A stretch of 32,739 nucleotides of DNA from Acidimicrobiia bacterium (GCA_015488325.1 WFOA01000055.1:1-32739); one strand, 5' to 3'. Positions 24,237 through 31,887 are shown, counted from the first letter of the stretch. The notes: generated from the sequence alone by a model not told the origin. Translations and numbers: made by a program.

Positions 24237-25392
24237 ACGGGTCCTCCTCGTCGACGACGAGCCCCGGGTGCTGGACGGATACCGTCGGGCGCTCCGGCGT
24301 CGCTACGAACTGTCCTTCGCCGAAGGGGCAGACGAAGCCCTCGGCATCCTGGAGTCGGAAGGCCCCTTCGCCGTCGTCGTCTCCGACTACCAGATGCCGG
24401 GCACCGACGGCATCACCTTCCTCGCAGAGATCGCCCGGCGGACCCCAGATACGGTACGCATGATGCTCACCGGCCAGGCCGACCTCGACGTCGCCACCGC
24501 CGCCGTCAACGACGGGAAGGTCTTCCGTTTCCTCACCAAACCCTGTCCCGCCACCGATTTGGCGATGGCCCTCGACGCCGGCCTCGAGCACCACCGTCTC
24601 ATCCGAGCCGAACGTGAGCTCCTCGAAGGGACCCTGCACGGCACCGTCCGCCTGATGACCGAACTGATGGGGCTCCTCGACCCCGACGCCTACGGGCATG
24701 CCGTTCGCGTTCGCAAGCTCGTCGCTCAGATGCTGGACGAGTTCCCCGCCGAAACGCATTGGCAGCTCGAACTCGCCGCCGAACTCTCCCAACTCGGCAC
24801 CCTCACCCTCCCCCCCGGCCTCCGCCGCAAGCTCCGCACCGGTGTCGAGCTCACGCCACGGGAGGAACGAATCGCGGCGGAACATCCCCGGACAGCCCAC
24901 GATCTGCTGTGCGACATCCCCCGCCTCGACCTAGTGGCCCGCATGATCGCCGCCCAACGCGACCCGGCGATGAACCGCCCACGGGAACCGTCACTGGCCG
25001 ATCCAGAAGATCTGGTCTCTGCTGGTGCGCATGCTCTCCACATCGCCACCGAGTTCGATCGACTTACCCGCACCCTGAGCATCGACGACGCCATCGCAGA
25101 GCTCGACACCGCCGCCGGATCCCACTTCCGGTCGCGGCTCCTCGCCCGGCTCGCCGCGGAACCACCAGAGCCCTCGTACCAAAGAGCGGCGGTCACCGTG
25201 ACAGAGCTCACGGTCGGCATGCTCGTCGAAGAAAACGTCGAGTCCCTGACAGGTATGCTGCTCCTTGGTGCGGGCCGAGAAGTCACCGCGCCGATCCTCG
25301 TGCACCTTCGGCGCTTCCAAGAGACCGTCGGCGTGGTCGAACCCATACGGGTACTCGTGCCCGACGACCCCGACACCGACCCGGATGTGTAG
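24229..25392 (+). CDS. Response regulator with REC and degenerate HD-GYP-like domain
   Basis: This 387-residue protein starts at the ATG at 24229 behind GGAGGGAGC, 8 bp inside the preceding gene. The REC domain has LLVDDEP, D53 in VVSDYQMPG, T at MMLTGQAD and K in FLTKPCP, so it looks able to accept phosphate. The rest follows the HD-GYP layout but has lost catalysis. HAVRVRKLVAQML keeps the first His and EHPRTAHDLL keeps HP. The HD pair is replaced in ELSQLGTLTLPP, and the HHExxDGxGYP stretch reads AAQRDPAMNRPREP. A c-di-GMP phosphodiesterase activity is therefore unlikely. A 90-residue C-terminal tail is unassigned. It probably acts by protein interaction (inference). Confidence 0.88.
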   Translation: MPERVLLVDDEPRVLDGYRRALRRRYELSFAEGADEALGILESEGPFAVVVSDYQMPGTDGITFLAEIARRTPDTVRMMLTGQADLDVATAAVNDGKVFRFLTKPCPATDLAMALDAGLEHHRLIRAERELLEGTLHGTVRLMTELMGLLDPDAYGHAVRVRKLVAQMLDEFPAETHWQLELAAELSQLGTLTLPPGLRRKLRTGVELTPREERIAAEHPRTAHDLLCDIPRLDLVARMIAAQRDPAMNRPREPSLADPEDLVSAGAHALHIATEFDRLTRTLSIDDAIAELDTAAGSHFRSRLLARLAAEPPEPSYQRAAVTVTELTVGMLVEENVESLTGMLLLGAGREVTAPILVHLRRFQETVGVVEPIRVLVPDDPDTDPDV

Positions 25393-25395
25393 GAT
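25390..25395 (+). promoter_or_regulatory. -10 box TAGGAT overlapping the regulator stop codon
   Basis: TAGGAT begins with the TAG stop of the preceding gene. Transcription from near 25402 would give a leader containing AGGAG at 25413-25417, directly before the small membrane gene. Confidence 0.4.
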
Positions 25396-25423
25396 GCTTC
25401 CCCCACCGGATTAGGAGATTGCC

Positions 25424-25792
25424 ATCCCGCCATCAGGGGCCGCCGCTCTAGTCGTCTTCGGGGCCTCCCTGGTCACCCGAGGCCTCACCGGCGGGCGCGA
25501 AATCCCTGTGCCGCCACCTTGGACAACGATACAGATCATCGGCTTCGTCACCGCCGGTCTCCTCGGTATCGTGGCCGTACGGAGGTGGAAACGGACCGGC
25601 GGTGTGTGGGACGAACGACTCCGCCACCGGCTCCTGGTCGCCGCCTCCTCCGGTTTCGTCACGATGCTCGCCCTCGCAGGAACCCTCCTCGTCGCCGCCC
25701 CCATCGTCGTCCTCTCCGACCTCTCTTCGTACTACCTTCAAGTAGGTATCGGTATCCTTTCGGCGGGAGTATCACTTTGGGAGACCGAGTGA
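25424..25792 (+). CDS. Small membrane protein, probable non-canonical start codon
   Basis: The frame opens after a TAG at 25412 and contains no ATG, GTG or TTG until the GTG at 25508. Yet residues upstream of that GTG form a good hydrophobic helix (AALVVFGASLVTRGL). AGGAG at 25413-25417 is spaced six bases from an ATC at 25424, or directly abuts an ATT at 25418. Start at ATC gives 122 residues and four helices; start at GTG gives 94 residues and three helices (TIQIIGFVTAGLLGIVAV, LLVAASSGFVTMLALAGTLL and YYLQVGIGILSAGVSLW). The stop is one base before the XRE regulator ATG. Such membrane protein plus YozG-like regulator pairs are common; the function is unknown. Confidence 0.6.
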   Translation: MPPSGAAALVVFGASLVTRGLTGGREIPVPPPWTTIQIIGFVTAGLLGIVAVRRWKRTGGVWDERLRHRLLVAASSGFVTMLALAGTLLVAAPIVVLSDLSSYYLQVGIGILSAGVSLWETE

Positions 25793-25793
25793 G

Positions 25794-26105
25794 ATGACCC
25801 GTCGAACACCTGGACCAGCCCAGATCGAGGTGCGGAACGACCTCCGGCGACACCGAATCGAAGCCGGCCTCACCCAACAAGCACTCGCCGAACGGGTTGC
25901 CGTCAGCCGGCGCACCATCGGCAGCATCGAACGGGGCGAATACGTGCCGTCGGTGACCCTGGCCCTCCGCCTCCAACGCGCCCTCGGCGTGCCCGTCGAC
26001 CAGATCTTCTGGCTCACCGCCGCCGACACCGACGAACCATCCGCAACCCACCACATCCCGGATCACACATCGGTCGCCAACCTCCCCTACTCGACGGTGG
26101 ACTGA
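25794..26105 (+). CDS. XRE-family helix-turn-helix regulator (YozG-like)
   Basis: This 103-residue DNA-binding protein has a single HTH_XRE domain at about residues 13-72. The helix-turn-helix is LTQQALAERVAVSRRTIGSI, followed by ERGEYVPSVTLALRLQRALG and VPVDQIFWL. This matches the short YozG-like class, which often accompanies a small membrane protein. The C-terminal 30 residues are histidine- and proline-containing and look disordered. The ATG follows the membrane gene stop by one base, with GGGAGACCGAGTGAG upstream. It may control its own operon, but no operator is evident. Confidence 0.9.
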   Translation: MTRRTPGPAQIEVRNDLRRHRIEAGLTQQALAERVAVSRRTIGSIERGEYVPSVTLALRLQRALGVPVDQIFWLTAADTDEPSATHHIPDHTSVANLPYSTVD

Positions 26106-26132
26106 GGTCGTCGGACCGGAGCCTCCGAGTCC

Positions 26133-26138
26133 TAGCAT
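26133..26138 (+). promoter_or_regulatory. -10 box TAGCAT, leaderless, for the E1 operon
   Basis: TAGCAT is seven bases before the ATG at 26146 (a GTG lies three bases earlier) and no Shine-Dalgarno is present. Confidence 0.55.
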
Positions 26139-26145
26139 CGGGGTG

Positions 26146-27102
26146 ATGGACGCCGACCTGCGGATTTCACTCCACGCCTGGATGGTGCTCACCCGCACCT
26201 TCGACGACGCCATGGTGTCGATGTGGAAGCAAGGCCGAGGGTTGGGCGGCACCTTCTCCCAGCGAGGACACGAAGCGATCTCGGTGGGAGCGGGGATGGC
26301 CTTGGGCCCCGACGACGTCGTCGCCCCTATGCACCGGGACCTCGGCACCTACCTGGTCCGAGGCATGAGTCCGGAGCGGATCTTCTCCAACCTGTTGGGG
26401 AAGGCGACCGGGCCGAGCCGGGGCCGGGACGCCAACCTCCACGGGATGGGCGATCTCGGCCTGGGCATCATCGGCTACATCAGCCACATCCCCCAGGCCC
26501 TGCCCACCACCCTGGGGGCGGCCATGGCGTTCCGCTACCGGGGGGAACGTCGGGTGGCGATGACCTTCGTCGGTGACGGAGGCACCTGCTCAGGCGGATT
26601 CCACGAAACCCTCAACATGGCCGCCCTGTACCGGGCACCGTTCGTGCTCGTCATCGAGAACAACCAGTACGCCTACTCGACCCCCCTCCATCAGCAGATG
26701 GCGGTGTCCGACCTGGCGGCCCGGGCCGCCTCCTACGGGGTCGCCGCCGAACGGGTCGACGGCAACGACGTCGAAGCCGTGTACCGGGCCGTCTCCGCCG
26801 CCGTGGAACGGGCCCGGAACGGGGAGGGACCGTCGGCGATCGAAGCGGTGACGATGCGCATGCTCGGCCACGCCATCCACGACGGCGCCGAATACGTCCC
26901 CGCCGAACTCTTGGAGGAATGGGCTGCGAAAGATCCGATCGAACGGCACCGGAACGTCCTGTTGGAGGACGGCGTCGTCGACACCGTCGACCTGGAGAAG
27001 ATGCGTGAGGTCGCCCAACAGCGGATCGCCGAGGCGATCGCCGAAGCCGAGAAGGCGCCGTACCCCGACCCGGCGACCGTCACCGAAGGGGTGTACGCGT
27101 GA
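26146..27102 (+). CDS. 2-oxoacid (pyruvate/branched-chain/acetoin-type) dehydrogenase E1, alpha subunit
   Basis: This 318-residue thiamine-diphosphate enzyme subunit decarboxylates a 2-oxoacid or acetoin-like substrate together with the beta subunit encoded next. The ThDP motif starts FVGDGGTCSGGFHETLNMAA and ends in VIENNQYAYSTP, the classic GDG...NN. Upstream are GGTFSQRGHEAISVG and the MHRDLGTYL segment near the active site, and later the GHAIHDGAEY loop. Length fits the heterotetrameric E1 class. Substrate cannot be settled: no E2, E3 or regulator is in the window. The ATG at 26146 is preferred over the adjoining GTG at 26143. The stop overlaps the beta-subunit start. Confidence 0.93.
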   Translation: MDADLRISLHAWMVLTRTFDDAMVSMWKQGRGLGGTFSQRGHEAISVGAGMALGPDDVVAPMHRDLGTYLVRGMSPERIFSNLLGKATGPSRGRDANLHGMGDLGLGIIGYISHIPQALPTTLGAAMAFRYRGERRVAMTFVGDGGTCSGGFHETLNMAALYRAPFVLVIENNQYAYSTPLHQQMAVSDLAARAASYGVAAERVDGNDVEAVYRAVSAAVERARNGEGPSAIEAVTMRMLGHAIHDGAEYVPAELLEEWAAKDPIERHRNVLLEDGVVDTVDLEKMREVAQQRIAEAIAEAEKAPYPDPATVTEGVYA

Positions 27103-28100
27103 GCGGCGACCAGGGCACCGGAGGCCGGGAACTCACCTACCTGGAGGCGATCGCCGAAGCCTTGTCCGTCGAGATGGAACGCGACGAACGGGTGCTGGTC
27201 TTGGGCGAAGACGTCGGCGGCACCTTCGGCGGCGCCTTCAAAGTGACGAAGGGTCTGGCGGAACGTTTCGGGGACCGACGGGTGATGAACACACCGATCG
27301 CCGAACTGGGGTTCGTCGGGATGGCTAACGGCATGGCGCTGATGGGGCTCCGCCCCGTCGTCGAAGTCCAGTTCGCCGATTTCATCTCCACCGCCTTCGA
27401 CTCGATCGTCCAGTTCGCCGCCACCAACCACTACCGATGGGGTGGGGCGATCCCGTGGGTGATCCGGGCGCCGTCCGACGGCGGCATCCGTTCGGGACCG
27501 TTCCACTCCCAGAACCCCGAAGCATGGTTCGTGCACACCCCCGGCCTGAAAGTGGTGGCTCCCGCCACGCCGGCCGACGCGAAGGGGCTGCTCATCTCGG
27601 CGATCCGCGACGACAACCCGGTCATCTTCTTCGAGGCGAAACCCCTGTACCGCAGCGTGCGGGGTCCCGTCCCCGAAGGGGAATATCTGGTTCCGATCGG
27701 AGATGCCCGGATCGCCCGCCGGGGCTCCGACGTCACCATCGTCACCTACGGCAGCCAGCTCCACGAGGCGCTCGCGGCGGCGGAACGTCTCGCCGTCGAC
27801 GGGATCGACACCGAAGTGGTGGATCTCCGCACGTTGAAACCCCTCGACGTCGACACGGTGTTGGATTCGGTGGCGCGGACCGGACGGGTCCTCGTCGTCC
27901 ATTCCGCCAACCGAAACGCCGGTGTCGGCGCCGAGGTGGCGGCCCGCATCGCCGAGGAGGCGTTCATGTGGCTCGACGCCCCGGTGACCCGCCTCGGCGG
28001 GCTCGACATCCCCATCCCCTTCAGCCCTCCCCTGGAGGACGCCTACCGTCCCGACGCCACCAAGATCGAAGCCGCCGTCCGCAAACTGGTGGCGTTCTGA
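27099..28100 (+). CDS. 2-oxoacid dehydrogenase E1, beta subunit
   Basis: This 333-residue partner of the alpha subunit has the transketolase pyrimidine-binding domain first (VLVLGEDVGGTFGGAF, NTPIAELGFVGMANGMALMG, RPVVEVQFADF) and then the C-terminal domain (GSDVTIVTYGSQLHEALAAA, DLRTLKPLD). GEDVGG supplies the conserved glutamate that activates thiamine diphosphate. The GTG overlaps the alpha stop (GTGA). A strong hairpin and repeat block follow the stop. The nearest following gene is a molybdenum hydroxylase, not the usual E2. Confidence 0.95.
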   Translation: MSGDQGTGGRELTYLEAIAEALSVEMERDERVLVLGEDVGGTFGGAFKVTKGLAERFGDRRVMNTPIAELGFVGMANGMALMGLRPVVEVQFADFISTAFDSIVQFAATNHYRWGGAIPWVIRAPSDGGIRSGPFHSQNPEAWFVHTPGLKVVAPATPADAKGLLISAIRDDNPVIFFEAKPLYRSVRGPVPEGEYLVPIGDARIARRGSDVTIVTYGSQLHEALAAAERLAVDGIDTEVVDLRTLKPLDVDTVLDSVARTGRVLVVHSANRNAGVGAEVAARIAEEAFMWLDAPVTRLGGLDIPIPFSPPLEDAYRPDATKIEAAVRKLVAF

Positions 28101-28106
28101 CACTCC

Positions 28107-28126
28107 GTGCGGCCGAATGGCCGCAC
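28107..28126. terminator. Strong hairpin after the E1 beta gene
   Basis: GTGCGGCC-gaat-GGCCGCAC is a perfect 8-bp stem with a four-base loop, six bases after the stop codon. It probably ends or protects the E1 transcript; a U-rich tract is not obvious, and it may belong to the adjacent repeat block. Confidence 0.5.
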
Positions 28127-28127
28127 C

Positions 28128-28297
28128 GTTCTTCCCCCTCTCGAGGGGGAAGTGGCCGCCGACGAAGGAGGCGGACGAAGGGGGTGGAGCAACGGCCCCG
28201 GTGCGGCGCGACAGGTGGAAGGCGCGTGCGCCACGCCCCCCTCACCACCGGGCCTAGCGGCCCGGCGGTCCCCTCCCCCCGCAAGCGGGGGGAGAAG
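28128..28297. repeat. Composite hairpin repeat, unit 1
   Basis: This 170-bp unit begins with a 62-bp block (28128-28189) that recurs exactly at 28312. It ends with a 28-bp block (28270-28297) that recurs exactly at 28409. The 62-bp block opens with the hairpin CTTCCCCCT-ctcg-AGGGGGAAG. The 28-bp block holds CTCCCCCCG-caag-CGGGGGGAG. A third hairpin, CCGGGCC-tagc-GGCCCGG, lies at 28248-28265. There are no credible coding frames. Confidence 0.85.
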
Positions 28298-28311
28298 CCT
28301 GTCGCGAACGA

Positions 28312-28436
28312 GTTCTTCCCCCTCTCGAGGGGGAAGTGGCCGCCGACGAAGGAGGCGGACGAAGGGGGTGGAGGCCGCGCGGGAGCTGGGAGGCGCGTGC
28401 ACCGAGCGCCCCTCCCCCCGCAAGCGGGGGGAGAAG
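28312..28436. repeat. Composite hairpin repeat, unit 2
   Basis: This 125-bp second copy has the same 62-bp block (28312-28373), a shorter middle that still contains GGCGCGTGC, and the same 28-bp hairpin block (28409-28436). Middle sections differ between copies. The pair resembles REP-like or MITE-like intergenic repeats rather than CRISPR, since there are two units only and they are long and palindromic. Confidence 0.85.
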
Positions 28437-28458
28437 GGGGAGAACAGTGCGGCGACGG

Positions 28459-28464
28459 TAGGAT
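28459..28464 (+). promoter_or_regulatory. -10 box TAGGAT of the molybdenum hydroxylase gene
   Basis: TAGGAT ends eight bases before the ATG at 28473 with no ribosome site between, again a leaderless layout. It sits just downstream of the repeat block. Confidence 0.5.
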
Positions 28465-28472
28465 CGCCGGCC

Positions 28473-30755
28473 ATGGCAGGTTCGATTCTCGGAGCAGCGG
28501 TCAAGCGTGTGGAAGATCCCCGGTTCATCACCGGCCGGGGGACCTATCTGGCCAACAAGACGATCGACGGGGCCCTGTGGATGGCGGTGGTCCGCTCGCC
28601 GGTCGCCCACGGTCGGATCACCGACATCGACATCTCCGGGGCCACGGGAGCACCGGGGGTCGTCGGGGTGTACACGGCCGCCGACCTCGACCTGCCTCCC
28701 CTCGCCCCGGGCGCGCCCGGAGCCGACCCCGCCACCGCTCGACCCATCCTCGCCGTCGACGTCGTCCGCTTCGTCGGCGAACCGGTGGCGGTCGTCGTGG
28801 CCGAAGATCCGGTCTCCGCCGTCGACGCCGCCGGGGAGGTGTGGGTGGACGTCGACCCGCTGCCGGCGGTCGCCACCGTCGACGCCGCCCTCGCCGACGG
28901 CGCCCCGCTCCTCTTCCCCGAGTTGGGAACGAACGTCGTCCTCACCGGCGGCCACACCGCCGACCACGACGTCCTGGCGGACGCCGACGTCGTCGTCCGC
29001 GGCGTGTTCGAGAATCAACGTCTCGCCCCGGTGCCGATGGAGCCGAACTCGGCGGCGGCGATACCCGACGGTGACCGCCTGGAAGTGTGGGTGGGTTCCC
29101 AGAACGTCTTCATCCACCAGGTGGTGATGGCCAACGTCCTCGGCATCGAACGGAACCGGCTCCATGTGATCGTCCCCGACATGGGCGGTGGGTTCGGCGC
29201 CAAGGTGCAGCCCTATCCGGAGCAGATCCTCACTGCCGCCCTCGCGTTGAAGCTGGGGCGGCCGGTCCGCTGGCAGGAGACCCGCACCGAGAACCTCCTG
29301 GCGATGACCCACGGACGCGACCAGCGTCAAGAGGTCGAGCTGGGGGCGCGCCGTGACGGCACCGTCGTAGGGTTGCGAGCCCGACTCACCCAGAACGCCG
29401 GCGCCTACACCCATTTCGGGGCGTTCCTGGCGTTCTTCACCGACCTGATGGCGGCCGGGCCGTACATGATCCCCGAGGTCGACGTTTCGTGGCGCTCTGT
29501 GGTGACGAACACCACCCCTGTGCACGCCTACCGGGGGGCGGGGCGCCCCGAGGCGACGGCGATGCTGGAACGGGCGATGGACCTCCTCGCCTCCGAGCTG
29601 GGTGTCGACCCCGCCGAGGTCCGTCGACGCAACTTCATCCCGCCGGATCGCTTCCCCTACACCACACCGACCGGCGCCCGCTACGACACCGGCGACTACG
29701 CCGCAGCCCTCGACCGGGCGTTGGAGGTCGCCGGATACGCCGAGCTGCGGGCCGAACAGGCCCGCCGTCGGGAACGGGGCGACCGGATCCAACTCGGCAT
29801 CGGCCTGTCCTCGTATGTGGAGATCACCGCCCCGGCGGAACGCAACGAGTGGAGCTCCGCCGAAGTCCACGACGACGGCTCGGTGACGGTGACGGTGGGG
29901 ACGTCCAGCCACGGCCAAGGTCACGAGACGGCGTTCGCCCAGATCGTCTCCGAGCTGCTGCACGTGCCGATGGAACGGGTCACCGTGGTCCAAGGTGACA
30001 GCGACCTGGTGGCCCGTGGCGGCGGCACGATGGGATCGCGGTCGTTGCAGCTCGGCGGTGTCGCCGTCCTCGAGGCAAGCGAAGAGGTTCTGGAGAAGGC
30101 GCGACGGATCGTCGCCCACGCCCTCGAAGCCGCCGTCGACGACGTGGTCCTGTTCGACGACGGGCGGCTCGGGATCGCCGGTGTCCCCGACACCGCCCTC
30201 ACCTGGGGCGAGGTCGCTGCCCTCGCCGCCGACGCCGACAACCTGCCCGAAGGGGTGGAACCCGGCTTGTCGGCCGCCACCACCATCGAACAGCAGGAGG
30301 CGACGTTCCCCTTCGGGACCCACGTCTCGGTCGCCGAGGTCGACACGGTCACCGGGGACGTCCGCCTGGTCCGCCACTGTTCGGTGGACGACTGTGGGAC
30401 GATCCTCAACCGGGTCCTGGTGGACGGCCAGATCCACGGCGGGGTCGCCCAAGGGGTCGGCCAGGCCCTCTTCGAGGCGGTCCGCTACGACGACGACGCC
30501 AACCCGCTGTCCGGGAACCTGACCACCTACCTGGTCCCCACCGCCTCGACGATGCCTCCCCTCACCGTCGACCACACGGTGACGCCGAGCGAGGAGAACC
30601 CCCTCGGGGTGAAAGGGGTCGGGGAGGCCGGGACGATCGGTGCGACCCCGGCGGTCCAGAACGCGGTGATCGACGCGGTCGCCCATCTGGGCGTCCGTCA
30701 TCTCGACATGCCGGTCACTCCGGCACGGGTGTGGGAGGCGCTGCAACGCCGATGA
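28473..30755 (+). CDS. Molybdenum hydroxylase large subunit (xanthine dehydrogenase / form II CoxL-like)
   Basis: This 760-residue molybdopterin-binding catalytic subunit belongs to the xanthine oxidase family. It opens with the family start RVEDPRFITGRGTYLANK and an a/b hammerhead domain (residues about 10-120), followed by the two molybdenum-cofactor domains. Motifs are VPDMGGGFGAKVQPYPEQ, the loop AYRGAGRPEA and the catalytic glutamate near residue 718 in GVKGVGEAGTIG. AYRGAGR is the form II version; true CO dehydrogenase form I has AYRCSFR, so CO oxidation should not be assumed. The small [2Fe-2S] and medium FAD subunits that normally accompany it are not adjacent. The stop overlaps a DAO flavoprotein start (ATGA). 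Confidence 0.93.
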   Translation: MAGSILGAAVKRVEDPRFITGRGTYLANKTIDGALWMAVVRSPVAHGRITDIDISGATGAPGVVGVYTAADLDLPPLAPGAPGADPATARPILAVDVVRFVGEPVAVVVAEDPVSAVDAAGEVWVDVDPLPAVATVDAALADGAPLLFPELGTNVVLTGGHTADHDVLADADVVVRGVFENQRLAPVPMEPNSAAAIPDGDRLEVWVGSQNVFIHQVVMANVLGIERNRLHVIVPDMGGGFGAKVQPYPEQILTAALALKLGRPVRWQETRTENLLAMTHGRDQRQEVELGARRDGTVVGLRARLTQNAGAYTHFGAFLAFFTDLMAAGPYMIPEVDVSWRSVVTNTTPVHAYRGAGRPEATAMLERAMDLLASELGVDPAEVRRRNFIPPDRFPYTTPTGARYDTGDYAAALDRALEVAGYAELRAEQARRRERGDRIQLGIGLSSYVEITAPAERNEWSSAEVHDDGSVTVTVGTSSHGQGHETAFAQIVSELLHVPMERVTVVQGDSDLVARGGGTMGSRSLQLGGVAVLEASEEVLEKARRIVAHALEAAVDDVVLFDDGRLGIAGVPDTALTWGEVAALAADADNLPEGVEPGLSAATTIEQQEATFPFGTHVSVAEVDTVTGDVRLVRHCSVDDCGTILNRVLVDGQIHGGVAQGVGQALFEAVRYDDDANPLSGNLTTYLVPTASTMPPLTVDHTVTPSEENPLGVKGVGEAGTIGATPAVQNAVIDAVAHLGVRHLDMPVTPARVWEALQRR

Positions 30756-31876
30756 CCCGAGCCGACGTCCTGGTGGTCGGCGGCGGGATCGCCGGCGTCT
30801 CCGTCGCCTACGAGCTCGCCGCCACCCACCGGGTGGTGCTCGCCGAATCCGAAGCCCAGCTCGCCTACCACACGACGGGACGTTCCGCCGCCCTGTATTT
30901 CGAGAACTACGGCCATGCCGCCATCAGGCCCCTCAGCAAGGCCAGCCGTCGGTTCCTCGAACATCCCCCTCCTGATCTCTGCGACGTCCCGCTGCTCACC
31001 CCCCGGGGCGGGCTCACCGTGGCCCGCCGGGATCAGATCGACCTCCTCGACGAGGCGGAGGAGGAGGGTCGGGCTGCCGGCACCGACGTGCGCCGTCTCG
31101 ACCCCGACGGGTGTGTGGAGCTGGTCCCTGCTCTCCGCGGCGAGCTGCTCGGTGGGGGCCTGTGGGAGCCGGGAGCCGCCGACATCGACGTCGCTGCCCT
31201 CCACCAGACCTACGTCCGGGGGATCCGCAGCCGAGGCGGGGAGGTGCGGCGGAAGGCCCCGGTGAGCACCTTGCGGCCCCTCACCGACGGCTGGGAGGCG
31301 CAGGTGGGCGACGACGAGCTCACCGTCGGCTACGTGGTCGACGCCGCCGGCGCCTGGGGTGACGAGGTGGCCGTCGCCGCCGGGGTGGATCCGGTCGGTT
31401 TGCAGCCGTACCGCCGAACCGCCTTCATGGTCCCCGGCCGGGAAGAGTGGAAGACCTGGCCGATGTGTATCGGGGTCGCCCACGACTGGTATTTCAAACC
31501 GGACGGGATCCAGCTCCTCTGCTCGCCGGCAGACGAAACCCCGTCTCCTCCCTGCGACGCCCGACCCGAAGATCTCGACGTCGCCATCGCCATCGAACGC
31601 ATCAACGCCATCACGTCGCTGGGGATCCGCAGTGTCCGTTCCGCCTGGGCCGGTTTGCGGACCTTCGCCCCGGACCGGGCGATGGTGATCGGACCCGACC
31701 CCGGGAATCCCCGGTTCGTCTGGCTGGTCGGCCAGGGCGGCACCGGCATCCAGACGGCCCCGGCGGCGGCCCGTCTGGCCGCCGCCCTCCTGCGGGGAGA
31801 CGACCTCGACCCCGATCTGGTGGAAGCCGGCGTGGACCCCGACGCCCTCTCCCCGGCCCGGCTGACGGAGCGGTGA
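30752..31876 (+). CDS. FAD-dependent oxidoreductase of the DAO family
   Basis: This 374-residue flavoprotein has the N-terminal Rossmann motif DVLVVGGGIAGVSVAYELA and then YHTTGRSAALYFENYG. The latter is reminiscent of D-arginine dehydrogenase/DadA-like D-amino-acid dehydrogenases. The C-terminal FAD contact is VWLVGQGGTGIQTAPAAARL. Family members oxidise amine bonds of amino acids; the exact substrate is unknown. The ATG at 30752 overlaps the preceding stop by four bases, so it is co-translated with the molybdenum hydroxylase subunit. It is not the FAD-binding medium-subunit type (CoxM) expected of that enzyme class. An upstream in-frame GTG at 30731 is rejected because of the overlap. Confidence 0.92.
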   Translation: MTRADVLVVGGGIAGVSVAYELAATHRVVLAESEAQLAYHTTGRSAALYFENYGHAAIRPLSKASRRFLEHPPPDLCDVPLLTPRGGLTVARRDQIDLLDEAEEEGRAAGTDVRRLDPDGCVELVPALRGELLGGGLWEPGAADIDVAALHQTYVRGIRSRGGEVRRKAPVSTLRPLTDGWEAQVGDDELTVGYVVDAAGAWGDEVAVAAGVDPVGLQPYRRTAFMVPGREEWKTWPMCIGVAHDWYFKPDGIQLLCSPADETPSPPCDARPEDLDVAIAIERINAITSLGIRSVRSAWAGLRTFAPDRAMVIGPDPGNPRFVWLVGQGGTGIQTAPAAARLAAALLRGDDLDPDLVEAGVDPDALSPARLTER

Positions 31877-31887
31877 CACCGAGCCGA

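Noticed and set aside
28128-28436. CRISPR array
   Set aside because: Only two long palindromic units with unequal spacing; no cas genes.
28254-30746. 830-residue frame on the minus strand opposite the molybdenum hydroxylase gene
   Set aside because: Low-complexity His/Gly/Arg/Asp composition typical of antisense to a high-GC gene; the plus strand has clear family motifs.
28473-30755. Carbon monoxide dehydrogenase (form I CoxL)
   Set aside because: The active-site loop is AYRGAGR rather than AYRCSFR, and CoxM/CoxS are absent.
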